A stretch of DNA of 64,000 nt. Source: Kordiimonas sp. SCSIO 12610. Its GTDB lineage: Bacteria; Pseudomonadota; Alphaproteobacteria; Sphingomonadales; Kordiimonadaceae. The position numbers were made by a program, and so were the translations under genes. Below are positions 26,640 to 34,733 of this stretch, piece after piece. Position 1 is the stretch's first letter. Each line of letters opens with the position of its first letter. Location: assembly GCF_024398015.1 (NCBI RefSeq), contig NZ_CP073747.1:878501-942500 (forward strand), written 5' to 3'. The notes beneath the pieces were generated by a model. That model did not search any database, was not told the origin of the DNA, and saw only the letters and a program-made list of their open reading frames with translations.

Positions 26640-27536
26640 ATGTCATTTCAAAATTGGGTTTTGCTGTTTTTCCTCTCGACCCTGTGGGGTGTGTCGTTCG
26701 TTTTTATCGAAATGGCACTGCCGGTATTTGAACCCTTTACGATTGTTTTCCTGCGGGCATCAATCGGTGGGCTTATTCTTCTTGCCTTCATGAAAATGCG
26801 CGGCGCTTCGTTCCCGCGCGGTATCAAGGTCTGGTTTGATTATGCCGTGATGGCGGCTTTGATCGTTGTGATCCCTTATTCGTTAATCACGTGGGCGCAA
26901 ACTTATGTAACTGCGAGTATGGCCTCTATCCTTAATGCGATGACGCCGATTTTTACCGTGATTGTCGCGCATTTCACGACGAAGGATGAGCGGCTAACGG
27001 GCTTGAAGGTTTTTGGGACGATCGCAGGCTTCATTGGCGTTACGCTTTTGATGCTACCGAACCTTGAAGGCGGTTTTCGCATCGAGGGCCTAAGCCCGCT
27101 TGCGGTGATTTTAGCGACGATTGCATATGCCTTTGCAAATGTCTGGGGTAAACGACTAAGCGCCTATAAGGCAGAGGTGAACAGCACGGCGATCCTGTTG
27201 ATTTCAGGGGGGATGCTGTTGATCCCCGGTGTGGTGGCGGGCGCGGGCACATCCTTCAATGATATTGGCATTGCGCCTATTTTTGCCATTCTTGGGATCG
27301 GGGTTTTGAGCACAGGCCTAGCCTATATTATCTATTTTAAAATCCTTGCGGAAGCGGGAGCGACAAATATCGTGCTCGTAACGTTTTTGATCCCCGTGAG
27401 TGCGGTTATGCTGGGTGTGATCTATTTGGGCGAAAAATTATATGCGCATCATTTTTATGCGGTACTGTGCATCTTTATCGGTCTGATTGCTATTGATGGT
27501 CGCCTGCTGCGCCGCCTTAGGGTCGCGCGATCATAG
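26640..27536 (+). CDS. EamA/DMT-family transporter
   Basis: 298 aa from ATG 26640 (AGGATGGGTT upstream). About ten hydrophobic segments in two EamA repeats; the first begins NWVLLFFLSTLWGVSFVFIE and the second near LAVILATIAYAFANVWGK. Conserved PYSLITWAQTYVTASMASIL near residue 85. Inner-membrane drug/metabolite exporter; substrate unknown. Followed at 47 bp by panE, possibly co-transcribed. Confidence 0.9.
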   Translation: MSFQNWVLLFFLSTLWGVSFVFIEMALPVFEPFTIVFLRASIGGLILLAFMKMRGASFPRGIKVWFDYAVMAALIVVIPYSLITWAQTYVTASMASILNAMTPIFTVIVAHFTTKDERLTGLKVFGTIAGFIGVTLLMLPNLEGGFRIEGLSPLAVILATIAYAFANVWGKRLSAYKAEVNSTAILLISGGMLLIPGVVAGAGTSFNDIGIAPIFAILGIGVLSTGLAYIIYFKILAEAGATNIVLVTFLIPVSAVMLGVIYLGEKLYAHHFYAVLCIFIGLIAIDGRLLRRLRVARS

Positions 27537-27583
27537 CCTGGGGTAGCGAGATCATAAAAAGAATATGTGAGAGGAGCATCACC

Positions 27584-28606
27584 ATGAAGGACAATCAATT
27601 AAACGTAACCATTTTCGGCGCTGGTTCGATCGGTTGTTATCTTGGTGGGCAACTGGCAAGCGCGGGTATGAAGGTACGCTTGATTGGCCGTGAACGCTTC
27701 AAGGCAGCGATTGAAGAAAATGGATTAACGCTGACCCATTATGCGCGCAATTCATTATTCATCAGTGAAAACCTGACCTTTGATCTGGATGCATCAGATG
27801 CGAGTGATGCTGATATTGTCCTTATTACAGTTAAGTCGCAGGACAGCGAAACAGCGGGCAGGGAACTTGCAAACATTCTAGACAAAGAAGCGATTATCAT
27901 CAGTTTCCAGAACGGGATTGGAAACGCTGACGCGCTCAGAAGTGTTATGCCAGACCACAGGGTTTTAGGTGGCATGGTGCCTTTTAATGTAACAGGCACT
28001 GGGGCCGGCCGTTTCCACTGTGGCACCGAAGGGAACCTTGCGGTCGAGGCGATGGATAGTGACGCCCTTCGCGCGCTTCAGGCTGCGTTTGAGCAAGTCG
28101 GGCAAGGCTGCGACTTAAAAGAGGATATTAAGGCTGTGCAATGGGGTAAGCTTTTGGTGAACCTGAATAATGCGCTGAATACACTTGCAGGTGTTCCCTT
28201 GAAAACCTGCCTCGCGGAACGGGATTACCGGACAGCCCTTGCAAGCATGATCGATGAAGCGCTCGGTATTTTAAAGGTTGCTGGTATCACACCCGCGAAC
28301 TTCGGCAAAAACTCGATCGATAAAACGCTGAAGGTTCTGCGGCTACCCAATTGGTTATACCGTTTGATCATGAATAGTATCGTCAAAATTGATGCGAATG
28401 CGCGCTCGTCCATGCTCGATGATCTGGAAGCAGGCCGCGCTCCAGAGGTGGATTACCTGCAAGGTGAGGTGGTGAAACTTGCGCTGCAGGTGGGTGAAAG
28501 CGCACCGATCAGTGAAACAGTGATGGCCCTTGTGAAGGACGCCTTTGAAAAAGGTAAGTCTCCCAAACTCTCAGGTGCTGAAATTTTAAAGGCGATCACA
28601 TCATAA
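27584..28606 (+). CDS. panE: 2-dehydropantoate 2-reductase (ketopantoate reductase)
   Basis: 340 aa from ATG 27584 (GAGAGGAGCATC ribosome-binding site). N-terminal Rossmann motif FGAGSIGCYLGG, catalytic-Lys region AVQWGKLLVNLNNALNTL, and ApbA C-terminal domain with SSMLDDLEAGRAPEVDYLQG. Reduces 2-dehydropantoate to pantoate with NADPH in pantothenate/CoA synthesis. Family-typical length. Divergent PanE homologs can act on other 2-keto acids. Confidence 0.9.
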   Translation: MKDNQLNVTIFGAGSIGCYLGGQLASAGMKVRLIGRERFKAAIEENGLTLTHYARNSLFISENLTFDLDASDASDADIVLITVKSQDSETAGRELANILDKEAIIISFQNGIGNADALRSVMPDHRVLGGMVPFNVTGTGAGRFHCGTEGNLAVEAMDSDALRALQAAFEQVGQGCDLKEDIKAVQWGKLLVNLNNALNTLAGVPLKTCLAERDYRTALASMIDEALGILKVAGITPANFGKNSIDKTLKVLRLPNWLYRLIMNSIVKIDANARSSMLDDLEAGRAPEVDYLQGEVVKLALQVGESAPISETVMALVKDAFEKGKSPKLSGAEILKAITS

Positions 28607-28614
28607 TCGCCTTT
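28588..28614. terminator. Terminator overlapping the panE stop codon
   Basis: AAAGGCGAT-CACATCATA-ATCGCCTTT, a perfect 9-bp stem. The panE TAA (28604-28606) lies at the loop/right-arm junction. It is positioned to stop both panE and the convergent solute-binding gene ending at 28648. Confidence 0.6.
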
Positions 28615-28647
28615 GGTGGATGCTTGGTGGAAGCGAGAGCAAATTGC

Positions 28648-29439
28648 CTAACGGGCATTGAGCGGCAACGGCAGTGTGCCCTGTTGTTTCAAGGCCCTAA
28701 ATCGGTGGTTAACATGGTTGAGGAATGCCTGTGTCTCCGGCGTGTCCCAACAACTGATGCTGTCATAGGATGTGTGAAGGCTTAAAGTCAGATCGGTATG
28801 GGGCTTTAAAGCGTTAGCGTTGAAATTCTGATGAATATTCATATCCAGGTCATAGGCAACAAGCGCGTCAGCCCGTGATAACATCAAAAGCTCTATGGAG
28901 TTTTCGATTGTTTTACTGGGCACGATTGTCGCGCTGGTTGGGATTTTGTCCCTAAGGGCATTACCAAGGCCTGTTCCGGGGTCAGCCACTATCGTTTTGC
29001 CTTCCAGATCCTTGATGGAGGAAATTTGCGGGTTACTTGCCAGCGTATATATTCGAATATGCGCTTCATTGAGGGTGTCGGAATAGATAAAATCATCACC
29101 CGTGTTTTCAATGCCCAGATCAGCCTGAGAGCTTTTGTCGGAAACAAAAAAACAATGGGCACGTTTGCGCAAAAATGTTTGCTGTGCGCGCCGGACCGGT
29201 TGATAATCGATATTCACCGTGTAGGGCGTATCTTCAAATATTAAATCAACCAAATCATTATAGATGCCGCGCTTTTCTGGATGAAAAATATTGGGGACCA
29301 TGCTGGCAGCAATATCGATTTCGGTGTTTTTATGATCAGTTTGACCATTTGGCAGAATATTTTCGCTGTGTATGTTTGATTGTGCGCTCATCAGAAGGAG
29401 TGCAGCCGTCATCACTGTCAGATGAAATATCTTCGGCAC
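28648..29439 (-). CDS. Periplasmic solute-binding protein family 3-like, copy 1
   Basis: 263 aa from GTG 29439 (GGGAAGAC upstream). Signal peptide MPKIFHLTVMTAALLLMSAQ. SBP_bac_3-like fold: YQPVRRAQQTFLRKRAHCFF, DLEGKTIVADPGTGLGNALR and RADALVAYDLDMNI. Such proteins bind amino acids or other small ligands in the periplasm, but no permease or ATPase adjoins. A tandem paralog precedes it (29577-30362), about 137 bp away. Orphan binding proteins may work in sensing; that is inference. Confidence 0.82.
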   Translation of the reverse strand: MPKIFHLTVMTAALLLMSAQSNIHSENILPNGQTDHKNTEIDIAASMVPNIFHPEKRGIYNDLVDLIFEDTPYTVNIDYQPVRRAQQTFLRKRAHCFFVSDKSSQADLGIENTGDDFIYSDTLNEAHIRIYTLASNPQISSIKDLEGKTIVADPGTGLGNALRDKIPTSATIVPSKTIENSIELLMLSRADALVAYDLDMNIHQNFNANALKPHTDLTLSLHTSYDSISCWDTPETQAFLNHVNHRFRALKQQGTLPLPLNAR

Positions 29440-29576
29440 GAATTTGTCTTCCCTGGTTTAGGCCTCCCCAGGCCTTTTTCAGTCTCTCTGGACCTTTCTT
29501 ATTTTATATAACAGATTGATTTCAAAATCGATAATAAATCTAACACCTTGAAAAAATAGAACTTTAAGGATATCGG

Positions 29577-30362
29577 TTACTGTAAATTCGTAAGTGTCAC
29601 GAGTGTTCTTTGCGATTTGAGTGTTTCCAGCCTGTTGTTTATTTTCTCGAGGAAACTGCGATTTTCTTCTGTGTTCCAGCAAACCAGACTATCGTGCCCG
29701 TGGGCAATGCTGAAAGCTGTCGAGGATTGAATGTTTGGTGTCGTGCCTGATGCGCGCAGATATGCGTCCATATCCAAATCATATGCAACAACGGCGTTTA
29801 CCCGACCAATTTTCAAAAGTTCCAATGATTTCTCAATAGAATCTGTTGAGATAATGCTTGTGGTCTTTGGCATGCTTTGGCGCAGTGCATATCCAAGCCC
29901 GGTTCCCGGGTCGGCAGCAACGATCGCTCTTTCAAGTTCTGACAGGTTTTCGATCAGCGCTTGATCCATGCGTGTATAGACCCTGATGTAAGAATCGTTC
30001 AGGGTGACGGAATGAACAAAATCTTCCTCATTTAATTTCCGGTCCGCGAGAATAGAACTCATATTATCGGCGATAAAATAACAGTCAGTTTCAGTTTTCA
30101 GGAAAACTTCCTGCGCACGCCGCAGGGGATAGAAGCGGGTATCAACCTGATAAGACGTGTCCATAACCAATTGTTCAATAAGCTTATTGTAGATACCGGG
30201 CTCTCTGGGGTCATAGACACGCTGGATGATGCTGCCTGAAATCGTGATTTTAGGCGATGTAATTGCGTTATAAAAATAATCGCTGGCAAGTAATGGTGTC
30301 GTATTTAGAATAAGAACTGTTGAAATGATCCATGTAAATATCATGAAAATAGTTCGTACCAT
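29577..30362 (-). CDS. Periplasmic solute-binding protein family 3-like, copy 2
   Basis: 261 aa from ATG 30362 (MVRTIFMIFTWIIST; AGGTG upstream). Signal peptide, then the same landmarks as copy 1: FYPLRRAQEVFLKTETDCYF, AIVAADPGTGLGYALR, VNAVVAYDLDMDAY and a CW near the end (SLVCWNTEENRSF versus SISCWDTPETQAF). Tandem duplication followed by divergence. No transporter genes adjoin. Confidence 0.82.
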   Translation of the reverse strand: MVRTIFMIFTWIISTVLILNTTPLLASDYFYNAITSPKITISGSIIQRVYDPREPGIYNKLIEQLVMDTSYQVDTRFYPLRRAQEVFLKTETDCYFIADNMSSILADRKLNEEDFVHSVTLNDSYIRVYTRMDQALIENLSELERAIVAADPGTGLGYALRQSMPKTTSIISTDSIEKSLELLKIGRVNAVVAYDLDMDAYLRASGTTPNIQSSTAFSIAHGHDSLVCWNTEENRSFLEKINNRLETLKSQRTLVTLTNLQ

Positions 30363-30514
30363 GTGACACCTGATGATTTTTGTTCTTTTGTTATATATCA
30401 TTTTATATAATTTTACGGCGTTTGGGTCAAAAAAATAAAATCATTGAAATACCGAGGTTTAGGCGCAGAAGCCGCATGTTTTGAATAATAATTAGACGTT
30501 TAGCTAATTATCTA

Positions 30515-30550
30515 TTGACAATAGTTAGATGATTAACTAAATATCTAATC
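30515..30550 (+). promoter_or_regulatory. Promoter with internal operator for the ArsR-SdpI operon
   Basis: TTGACA (30515-30520), 17 bp, then TAAATA (30538-30543). The spacer and -10 region hold TAGTTA-GATGAT-TAACTA, an inverted repeat; further TTAG/CTAA copies (TTAGCTAA) lie just upstream. Expected transcription start is about 30550, the base before ATG 30551, so the message would have almost no leader. No Shine-Dalgarno is visible. Confidence 0.65.
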
Positions 30551-30916
30551 ATGAACAAAGTATTTAAAGCATTATCTGATCCAACAAGGCGCCGTGTTCT
30601 CGAACTTTTGAAACGCGGGCCGATGAACGCTGGTGAATTATCAGCGGAATTTAATGTCTCAAAACCGACGATGTCAGCGCATTTTTCGGTGTTGAAAGAG
30701 GCTGATCTCGTAGAGGCCACCAAGGTTGGCAAGGTGATTACCTACCAACTGAAAATGTCGGTACTTGAAGAGGCCTTAATGGGCTTTGCGAGTGTGTTTG
30801 GCATGCAGGTAATGGCTGAAGATAACGCCGAGGATACTGCAAGTGAGGAACGTGGCCAGCCTGTCGATAGTGGCGAGCCGAGCCTAAGTGATAAAATAAA
30901 CACGACAGCAAAATAA
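30551..30916 (+). CDS. ArsR/SmtB-family regulator, SdpR-like
   Basis: 121 aa from ATG 30551. Winged helix: FKALSDPTRRRVLELLKRGPMNAGELSAEF...SKPTMSAHFSVLKEADLV. No metal-binding Cys motif (ELCVCDL type) is present, as in the SdpR autorepressor subgroup. The C-terminal 25 residues are an acidic tail. First gene of an operon with two SdpI-like membrane proteins (17-bp gap), mirroring the Bacillus sdpR-sdpI arrangement. The operator sits between -35 and -10, supporting autorepression. Confidence 0.88.
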   Translation: MNKVFKALSDPTRRRVLELLKRGPMNAGELSAEFNVSKPTMSAHFSVLKEADLVEATKVGKVITYQLKMSVLEEALMGFASVFGMQVMAEDNAEDTASEERGQPVDSGEPSLSDKINTTAK

Positions 30917-30933
30917 AACAGGAGGGATGAACA

Positions 30934-31575
30934 ATGTTTTCAGACCGGACTATAAAAATTGCAGCTTTTACCGTTTGGGTGCTGGTCTATGCATGCACCA
31001 TTAGCCTTTGGTTTCAGGGCGCAATTGAGGGCCGCAAGGCCGCGCTTGTGCTCGGTGTTGTGCCGGGGCTTTATCTTTTGGGTCGTTTTATTGTGATGCC
31101 GATGGCAAAGCGAATGAATGGACCCAAAAGTGATCAAAACAGCCGTCAGAATGCCAAGCTGATCCATTTGGCGCTCGTCCTGACGGGCGTGTCATTGCTC
31201 GGTAGTTTGATGGGGCCGTTCCTCGTCGAGCAGGGGATTATTTCCGCGGATGTTAAGGATATGATCGCGCCTCGGGCAAACGGGGTTGTAACTGGTCTGT
31301 TCTTTATCATTATGGGTAACTACACCCCTAAAATGATCGCCCCGTTGACGGAGGCAGTGTGTGATCCGGCGAAGCATCAGGCGTTCCAGCGTCAGGTGGG
31401 GTGGACCTTCTTTATCGCGGGGTTCTTGTATATCGTAGCCTGGGTTGCACTTGCGCCCGCTACCGCGAAAACAGTGACACTGTTTATACTGGGTGCATGT
31501 TTCCTAAGCATTATGCCGCGCGCGGTATATTACGGGATCAAGTCCGCGCAGCGTAAGGAAACGCTCAATCAATAA
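30934..31575 (+). CDS. SdpI-like membrane protein 1
   Basis: 213 aa from ATG 30934 (AGGAGGGATGAACA ribosome-binding site). Six hydrophobic segments. The SdpI family hallmark is visible as FFIIMGNYTPKMIAP near residue 130. In Bacillus SdpI confers immunity to the SdpC toxin and inactivates SdpR at the membrane. No sdpC-like toxin gene is seen here. A role in sensing or resisting membrane-active agents is inference. Confidence 0.78.
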   Translation: MFSDRTIKIAAFTVWVLVYACTISLWFQGAIEGRKAALVLGVVPGLYLLGRFIVMPMAKRMNGPKSDQNSRQNAKLIHLALVLTGVSLLGSLMGPFLVEQGIISADVKDMIAPRANGVVTGLFFIIMGNYTPKMIAPLTEAVCDPAKHQAFQRQVGWTFFIAGFLYIVAWVALAPATAKTVTLFILGACFLSIMPRAVYYGIKSAQRKETLNQ

Positions 31576-31627
31576 TCGGAATGATGTTATCGAACCCTAA
31601 ATGTATTTAGTAATAAAGGAATTATAT

Positions 31628-32329
31628 ATGGCAAATTCATCCAATAGATATGGCATAACTTTGATTGTTTGGGGTGTGAATTATATTCTGGCTGGTGCGT
31701 TGGTTATCATTGAACCCTCTAAATTGGCATACAGTCTCGGCATTGTATTAGGCTTGCCAGTTCTATTTCTTGTTTTGCGCTATCCCTTTTATTCCCTGAC
31801 TAAAAAGCTATCAGCTTCACTATATAATAAAAATGGCCCAAAGCCGTCTGAGGAGAGTATTGCGTCACAAAGACATAAAATACGCAGCATGATTACTACC
31901 TCAGTGTTTAGCTTGGTAGGGCTATGTCTAATACCATTTTCCGTAGGCGAAATTGCTTATGCGCTTGATTGGGTAAATCTGAATGATAAGAAAGACATAG
32001 TGGCTAGGTTAGCAGGGATAACCTATGGATTGGTTATTATTTATCTTGGTAATAAATCTCCGAAGATGATCGATAACGCTGATATCGCTATTAACTCACC
32101 AACATGGACCAGAGAGATAGCGAAGCTTGCGGGATACATTGCCATCATTTTAGGGACTTTAGTTGTACTGGATTTCCTTCTTTTCGAACGAAAACAAGCC
32201 GCTTTAATCATGATGGCGCTACTTAGTATTGGTGCAGTGATATTTTTTGGTAGGTTTAGCGTACTCTATATGCGTCGAAGAAAAGAGTTGCGATCTAATG
32301 CAGTATCAAAACCCTTACAAGAAATGTGA
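31628..32329 (+). CDS. SdpI-like membrane protein 2
   Basis: 233 aa from ATG 31628 (AAAGGAATTATAT ribosome-binding site). About six hydrophobic segments. The motif VIIYLGNKSPKMID parallels MGNYTPKMIA of the preceding gene, and the layouts match, so it is a diverged tandem copy. It is more AT-rich than copy 1. Third gene of the ArsR operon (52-bp gap). Confidence 0.68.
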   Translation: MANSSNRYGITLIVWGVNYILAGALVIIEPSKLAYSLGIVLGLPVLFLVLRYPFYSLTKKLSASLYNKNGPKPSEESIASQRHKIRSMITTSVFSLVGLCLIPFSVGEIAYALDWVNLNDKKDIVARLAGITYGLVIIYLGNKSPKMIDNADIAINSPTWTREIAKLAGYIAIILGTLVVLDFLLFERKQAALIMMALLSIGAVIFFGRFSVLYMRRRKELRSNAVSKPLQEM

Positions 32330-32434
32330 TGAATTAAACGGCTGTATATAAAACACAGCGAAACACAAGCAAAACTACTTAACAATCTAACCACGAACAG
32401 CCTGCACACAGTGTGTGCGGAAAAGGAGGAAGCT

Positions 32435-33415
32435 ATGTCTTGTTCAAAGAAAAGTTCAACAACGATCCGTAACAGCCTTATATCGGCAGCGGCTATCTTG
32501 ACAGTCGCCTGGTATTCGGCGGATGCCAAAAGCGAAACCCCCGTGCTTACAGAGGCAACAACCACGGCCGCAACCGCTGCCGCCGCATTAAGCCCGAAGG
32601 CTGAGGCAGTCCCCGCGATCTGGAAAGCGTCGGACGCGGACACGAATGTTTATCTTTTTGGAACCATTCATTTGCTGAAGGAAAGTACGAAATGGGAAAG
32701 CGCGGCTTTTTCCAAAGTGTTTGACGAAGCATCAGCCATTTACCTTGAGGCAGATGTAAGCCCGGAAGCACAATCAAAGCTTGCGCCGATCGTTCAAAAA
32801 TATGCATTTCTTGAGAACGGTGAAACATTGTCTGGTGTCTTGGGCGATCAAAGCGATGTGGTCCAAAAGGGCGCACAAAAACTGGGATTGCCGTTTGAGC
32901 GGATGCAGGGAATGAAGCCCTGGTTTGTTGCTGTTCAATTTGCCGGCAAGCAAATGATAGATGCGGGATACACGCCGGGCGCAGGGGTTGATGCGGTGAT
33001 CGCAGCGAAGGCAAAAGCCGCGCAAAAACCGATGCGCTTTTTTGAAAGCGTTGATGAGCAGCTAACGATCCTGTCGTCATTCCCGATGGACGGGCAGGTT
33101 CGTGTACTGGCGCGTGCCTCAAAGGAAATTCAGGATAAAGGGGTTAGCCAGCTTGATGAATTGGTTGATGTCTGGAAAGTCGGTGACGTTGACGGGCTGA
33201 ATGCGGTCGGCCTTAAGGATATGGTTTTAAGCACACCGGAAGCGTACAATAAAATTATCGTAAACCGCAATGCGAACTGGACAGAGCAAATCAAGGATCT
33301 GATGGATAAGGAAGCGGGAACCTTCCTTGTTGCTGTTGGTGCCCTCCATCTAGCAGGTGATGATAGTGTGGTTAAAATGCTGGAAGCAAGCGGGGTTTCT
33401 GTTGCTCGTCAGTAA
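32435..33415 (+). CDS. TraB/GumN family protein
   Basis: 326 aa from ATG 32435 (AAAAGGAGGAAGCT ribosome-binding site). Signal peptide, then the TraB/GumN fold: NVYLFGTIHLLKES near residue 70, YLEADVSPEA, PGAGVDAVIAAKAKA...FFESVDEQL and the C-terminal FLVAVGALHLAGDDSVV. The two GxxH motifs are the conserved putative metal or catalytic residues. Possibly a periplasmic metalloprotease-like enzyme; unproven. A GCACAC-AGT-GTGTGC palindrome lies at 32404-32418, just before the ribosome-binding site. Confidence 0.9.
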   Translation: MSCSKKSSTTIRNSLISAAAILTVAWYSADAKSETPVLTEATTTAATAAAALSPKAEAVPAIWKASDADTNVYLFGTIHLLKESTKWESAAFSKVFDEASAIYLEADVSPEAQSKLAPIVQKYAFLENGETLSGVLGDQSDVVQKGAQKLGLPFERMQGMKPWFVAVQFAGKQMIDAGYTPGAGVDAVIAAKAKAAQKPMRFFESVDEQLTILSSFPMDGQVRVLARASKEIQDKGVSQLDELVDVWKVGDVDGLNAVGLKDMVLSTPEAYNKIIVNRNANWTEQIKDLMDKEAGTFLVAVGALHLAGDDSVVKMLEASGVSVARQ

Positions 33416-33440
33416 GGCCATTTTTAATCTTAAAGTGTTG

Positions 33441-33470
33441 GGATACTGAGCGGTCTGCCCCTCAGTATCC
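33441..33470. terminator. Bidirectional hairpin terminator
   Basis: GGATACTGAG-cggtctgccc-CTCAGTATCC, a perfect 10-bp stem between the convergent TraB and membrane-protein genes. No long T run, so its efficiency is uncertain. Confidence 0.6.
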
Positions 33471-33479
33471 TGCCCGTAT

Positions 33480-34202
33480 TTACCAAACAATAATGAAAAT
33501 CAAAGCGTTCAAACCCGTTATCAAGCCTATCATGACGGCAGCCATTATTAAGGCCCGCATGGGCGTGAGCGACCCCACTTCTTTCATAAAGCAGAAATAT
33601 TGCCATGCGGGGATACCGAAGATTGGAATTGAATTATAACTATAAATTTCCTGCGAGACGGCTATTCCATAGGTTAGGCCGATATTGTCAATAACGGCGC
33701 TGGTACCAATAATCCAGAAAACGGATGTGGCCATTTGGTAGAAAGCAGCACGAAGGCTGACGTGTAATGTCCAGTTGGGGCCAATCCAGCGCTTTGGTAT
33801 TTGACCGAGAACGCCAACTATAATGGTGAAAATATAAAGCGGTCCGATATAGGAAATAACCTGCCAGATGTTTCCCTCTGCGGCTGCATTTGTGACACGA
33901 TACGCATAACCCGCCCCCAGAAAACTTCCGTTGACCTTTAGTATTTCCGGTGTAACAAAAAATCCAGCAAGCACCATAATGATGATGATAGCAAAAACAA
34001 AAAACACGCCGGGCCCCAACAGCATACCTTTTCTGCCGTCGTCTTCCTGATGAAGAAGCAAGGGGGCCAAACGTCGGGGCTGGAAAACAAGGTAAAAGAA
34101 GGTTGGAAAAACGCTTAGCGCTGTTAGCGCTATATTTTCCGTTAGTTTATCGATCGCACCGATAATGTTTTTCTGACTGGCATTAAGATCCGGTTCCAGC
34201 AT
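33480..34202 (-). CDS. Multi-pass membrane protein, Yip1-like
   Basis: 240 aa from ATG 34202 (GGGGAGGG ribosome-binding site). About five hydrophobic helices. Residues 30-60 resemble the start of Yip1-like proteins (FPTFFYLVFQPRRLAPLLLHQEDDGRKG). Family assignment is tentative and I see no catalytic motif. Convergent with TraB and preceded by 220 bp without a gene. Confidence 0.6.
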   Translation of the reverse strand: MLEPDLNASQKNIIGAIDKLTENIALTALSVFPTFFYLVFQPRRLAPLLLHQEDDGRKGMLLGPGVFFVFAIIIIMVLAGFFVTPEILKVNGSFLGAGYAYRVTNAAAEGNIWQVISYIGPLYIFTIIVGVLGQIPKRWIGPNWTLHVSLRAAFYQMATSVFWIIGTSAVIDNIGLTYGIAVSQEIYSYNSIPIFGIPAWQYFCFMKEVGSLTPMRALIMAAVMIGLITGLNALIFIIVW

Positions 34203-34455
34203 TTCTATCCCTCCCCATACAGTATATTCCCGCATGTCAGCCTACCCTGAAAGGGGCTGAAGGGAAAGCACAGACAGAAAATGCTGTTTTGCTTGCGGCA
34301 CTAGCTTACCGTTCCACAGCGATCAACTGAATATTTTCCTTTTCCTTACCAAAGCCAATGCTCTTGGGTTCTTTAAGTATAAAGTGCGGATCATTGAGCA
34401 TAGAATATATTCGTTTCATGCCTAAAATCCCGAAAATGATGAGTGGGAGAAACTA

Positions 34456-34665
34456 ATGATCGACCATCTCAGTGTGCATGTTGCCTTTCGAGCAACGAAA
34501 GGCGATCAGGTTGATGCCTTTTATGAGGCCGCACTTTTGTATGACAGTGTGTGCGACGGCAAGCCCGGCACGCGTAAGTATCCCCATGCTGATGTATACG
34601 CGGCTTGTGTAGGTTATCCGTTTGGTCATAAATTAGAGGTTATATGCAGTGGTTTTGCTGGATAG
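34456..34665 (+). pseudogene. Internally deleted VOC/glyoxalase-like gene
   Basis: 69 codons from ATG 34456. The first seven residues, MIDHLSV, match the start of VOC-family proteins (glyoxalase/bleomycin-resistance type). They run straight into a C-terminal half: HVAFRATKGDQVDAFYEAAL, DGKPGTRKYPHADVYAAC and GYPFGHKLEVICSGF. Full-length relatives are about 125 aa, so roughly 55 residues including the first beta-alpha-beta module are missing, in frame. Probably non-functional, though the reading frame is intact. Confidence 0.65.
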
Positions 34666-34679
34666 ATACTTTTTGAATA

Positions 34680-34715
34680 ATCAACAGCCCATAGACGATT
34701 TTAGGGGCTGTTGAT
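34680..34715. terminator. Bidirectional terminator
   Basis: ATCAACAGCCC ... GGGCTGTTGAT: 11-bp perfect stem, 14-nt loop, between the VOC remnant and the convergent membrane-protein operon. Confidence 0.75.
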
Positions 34716-34733
34716 ATTGTCAGGAATGTTATA

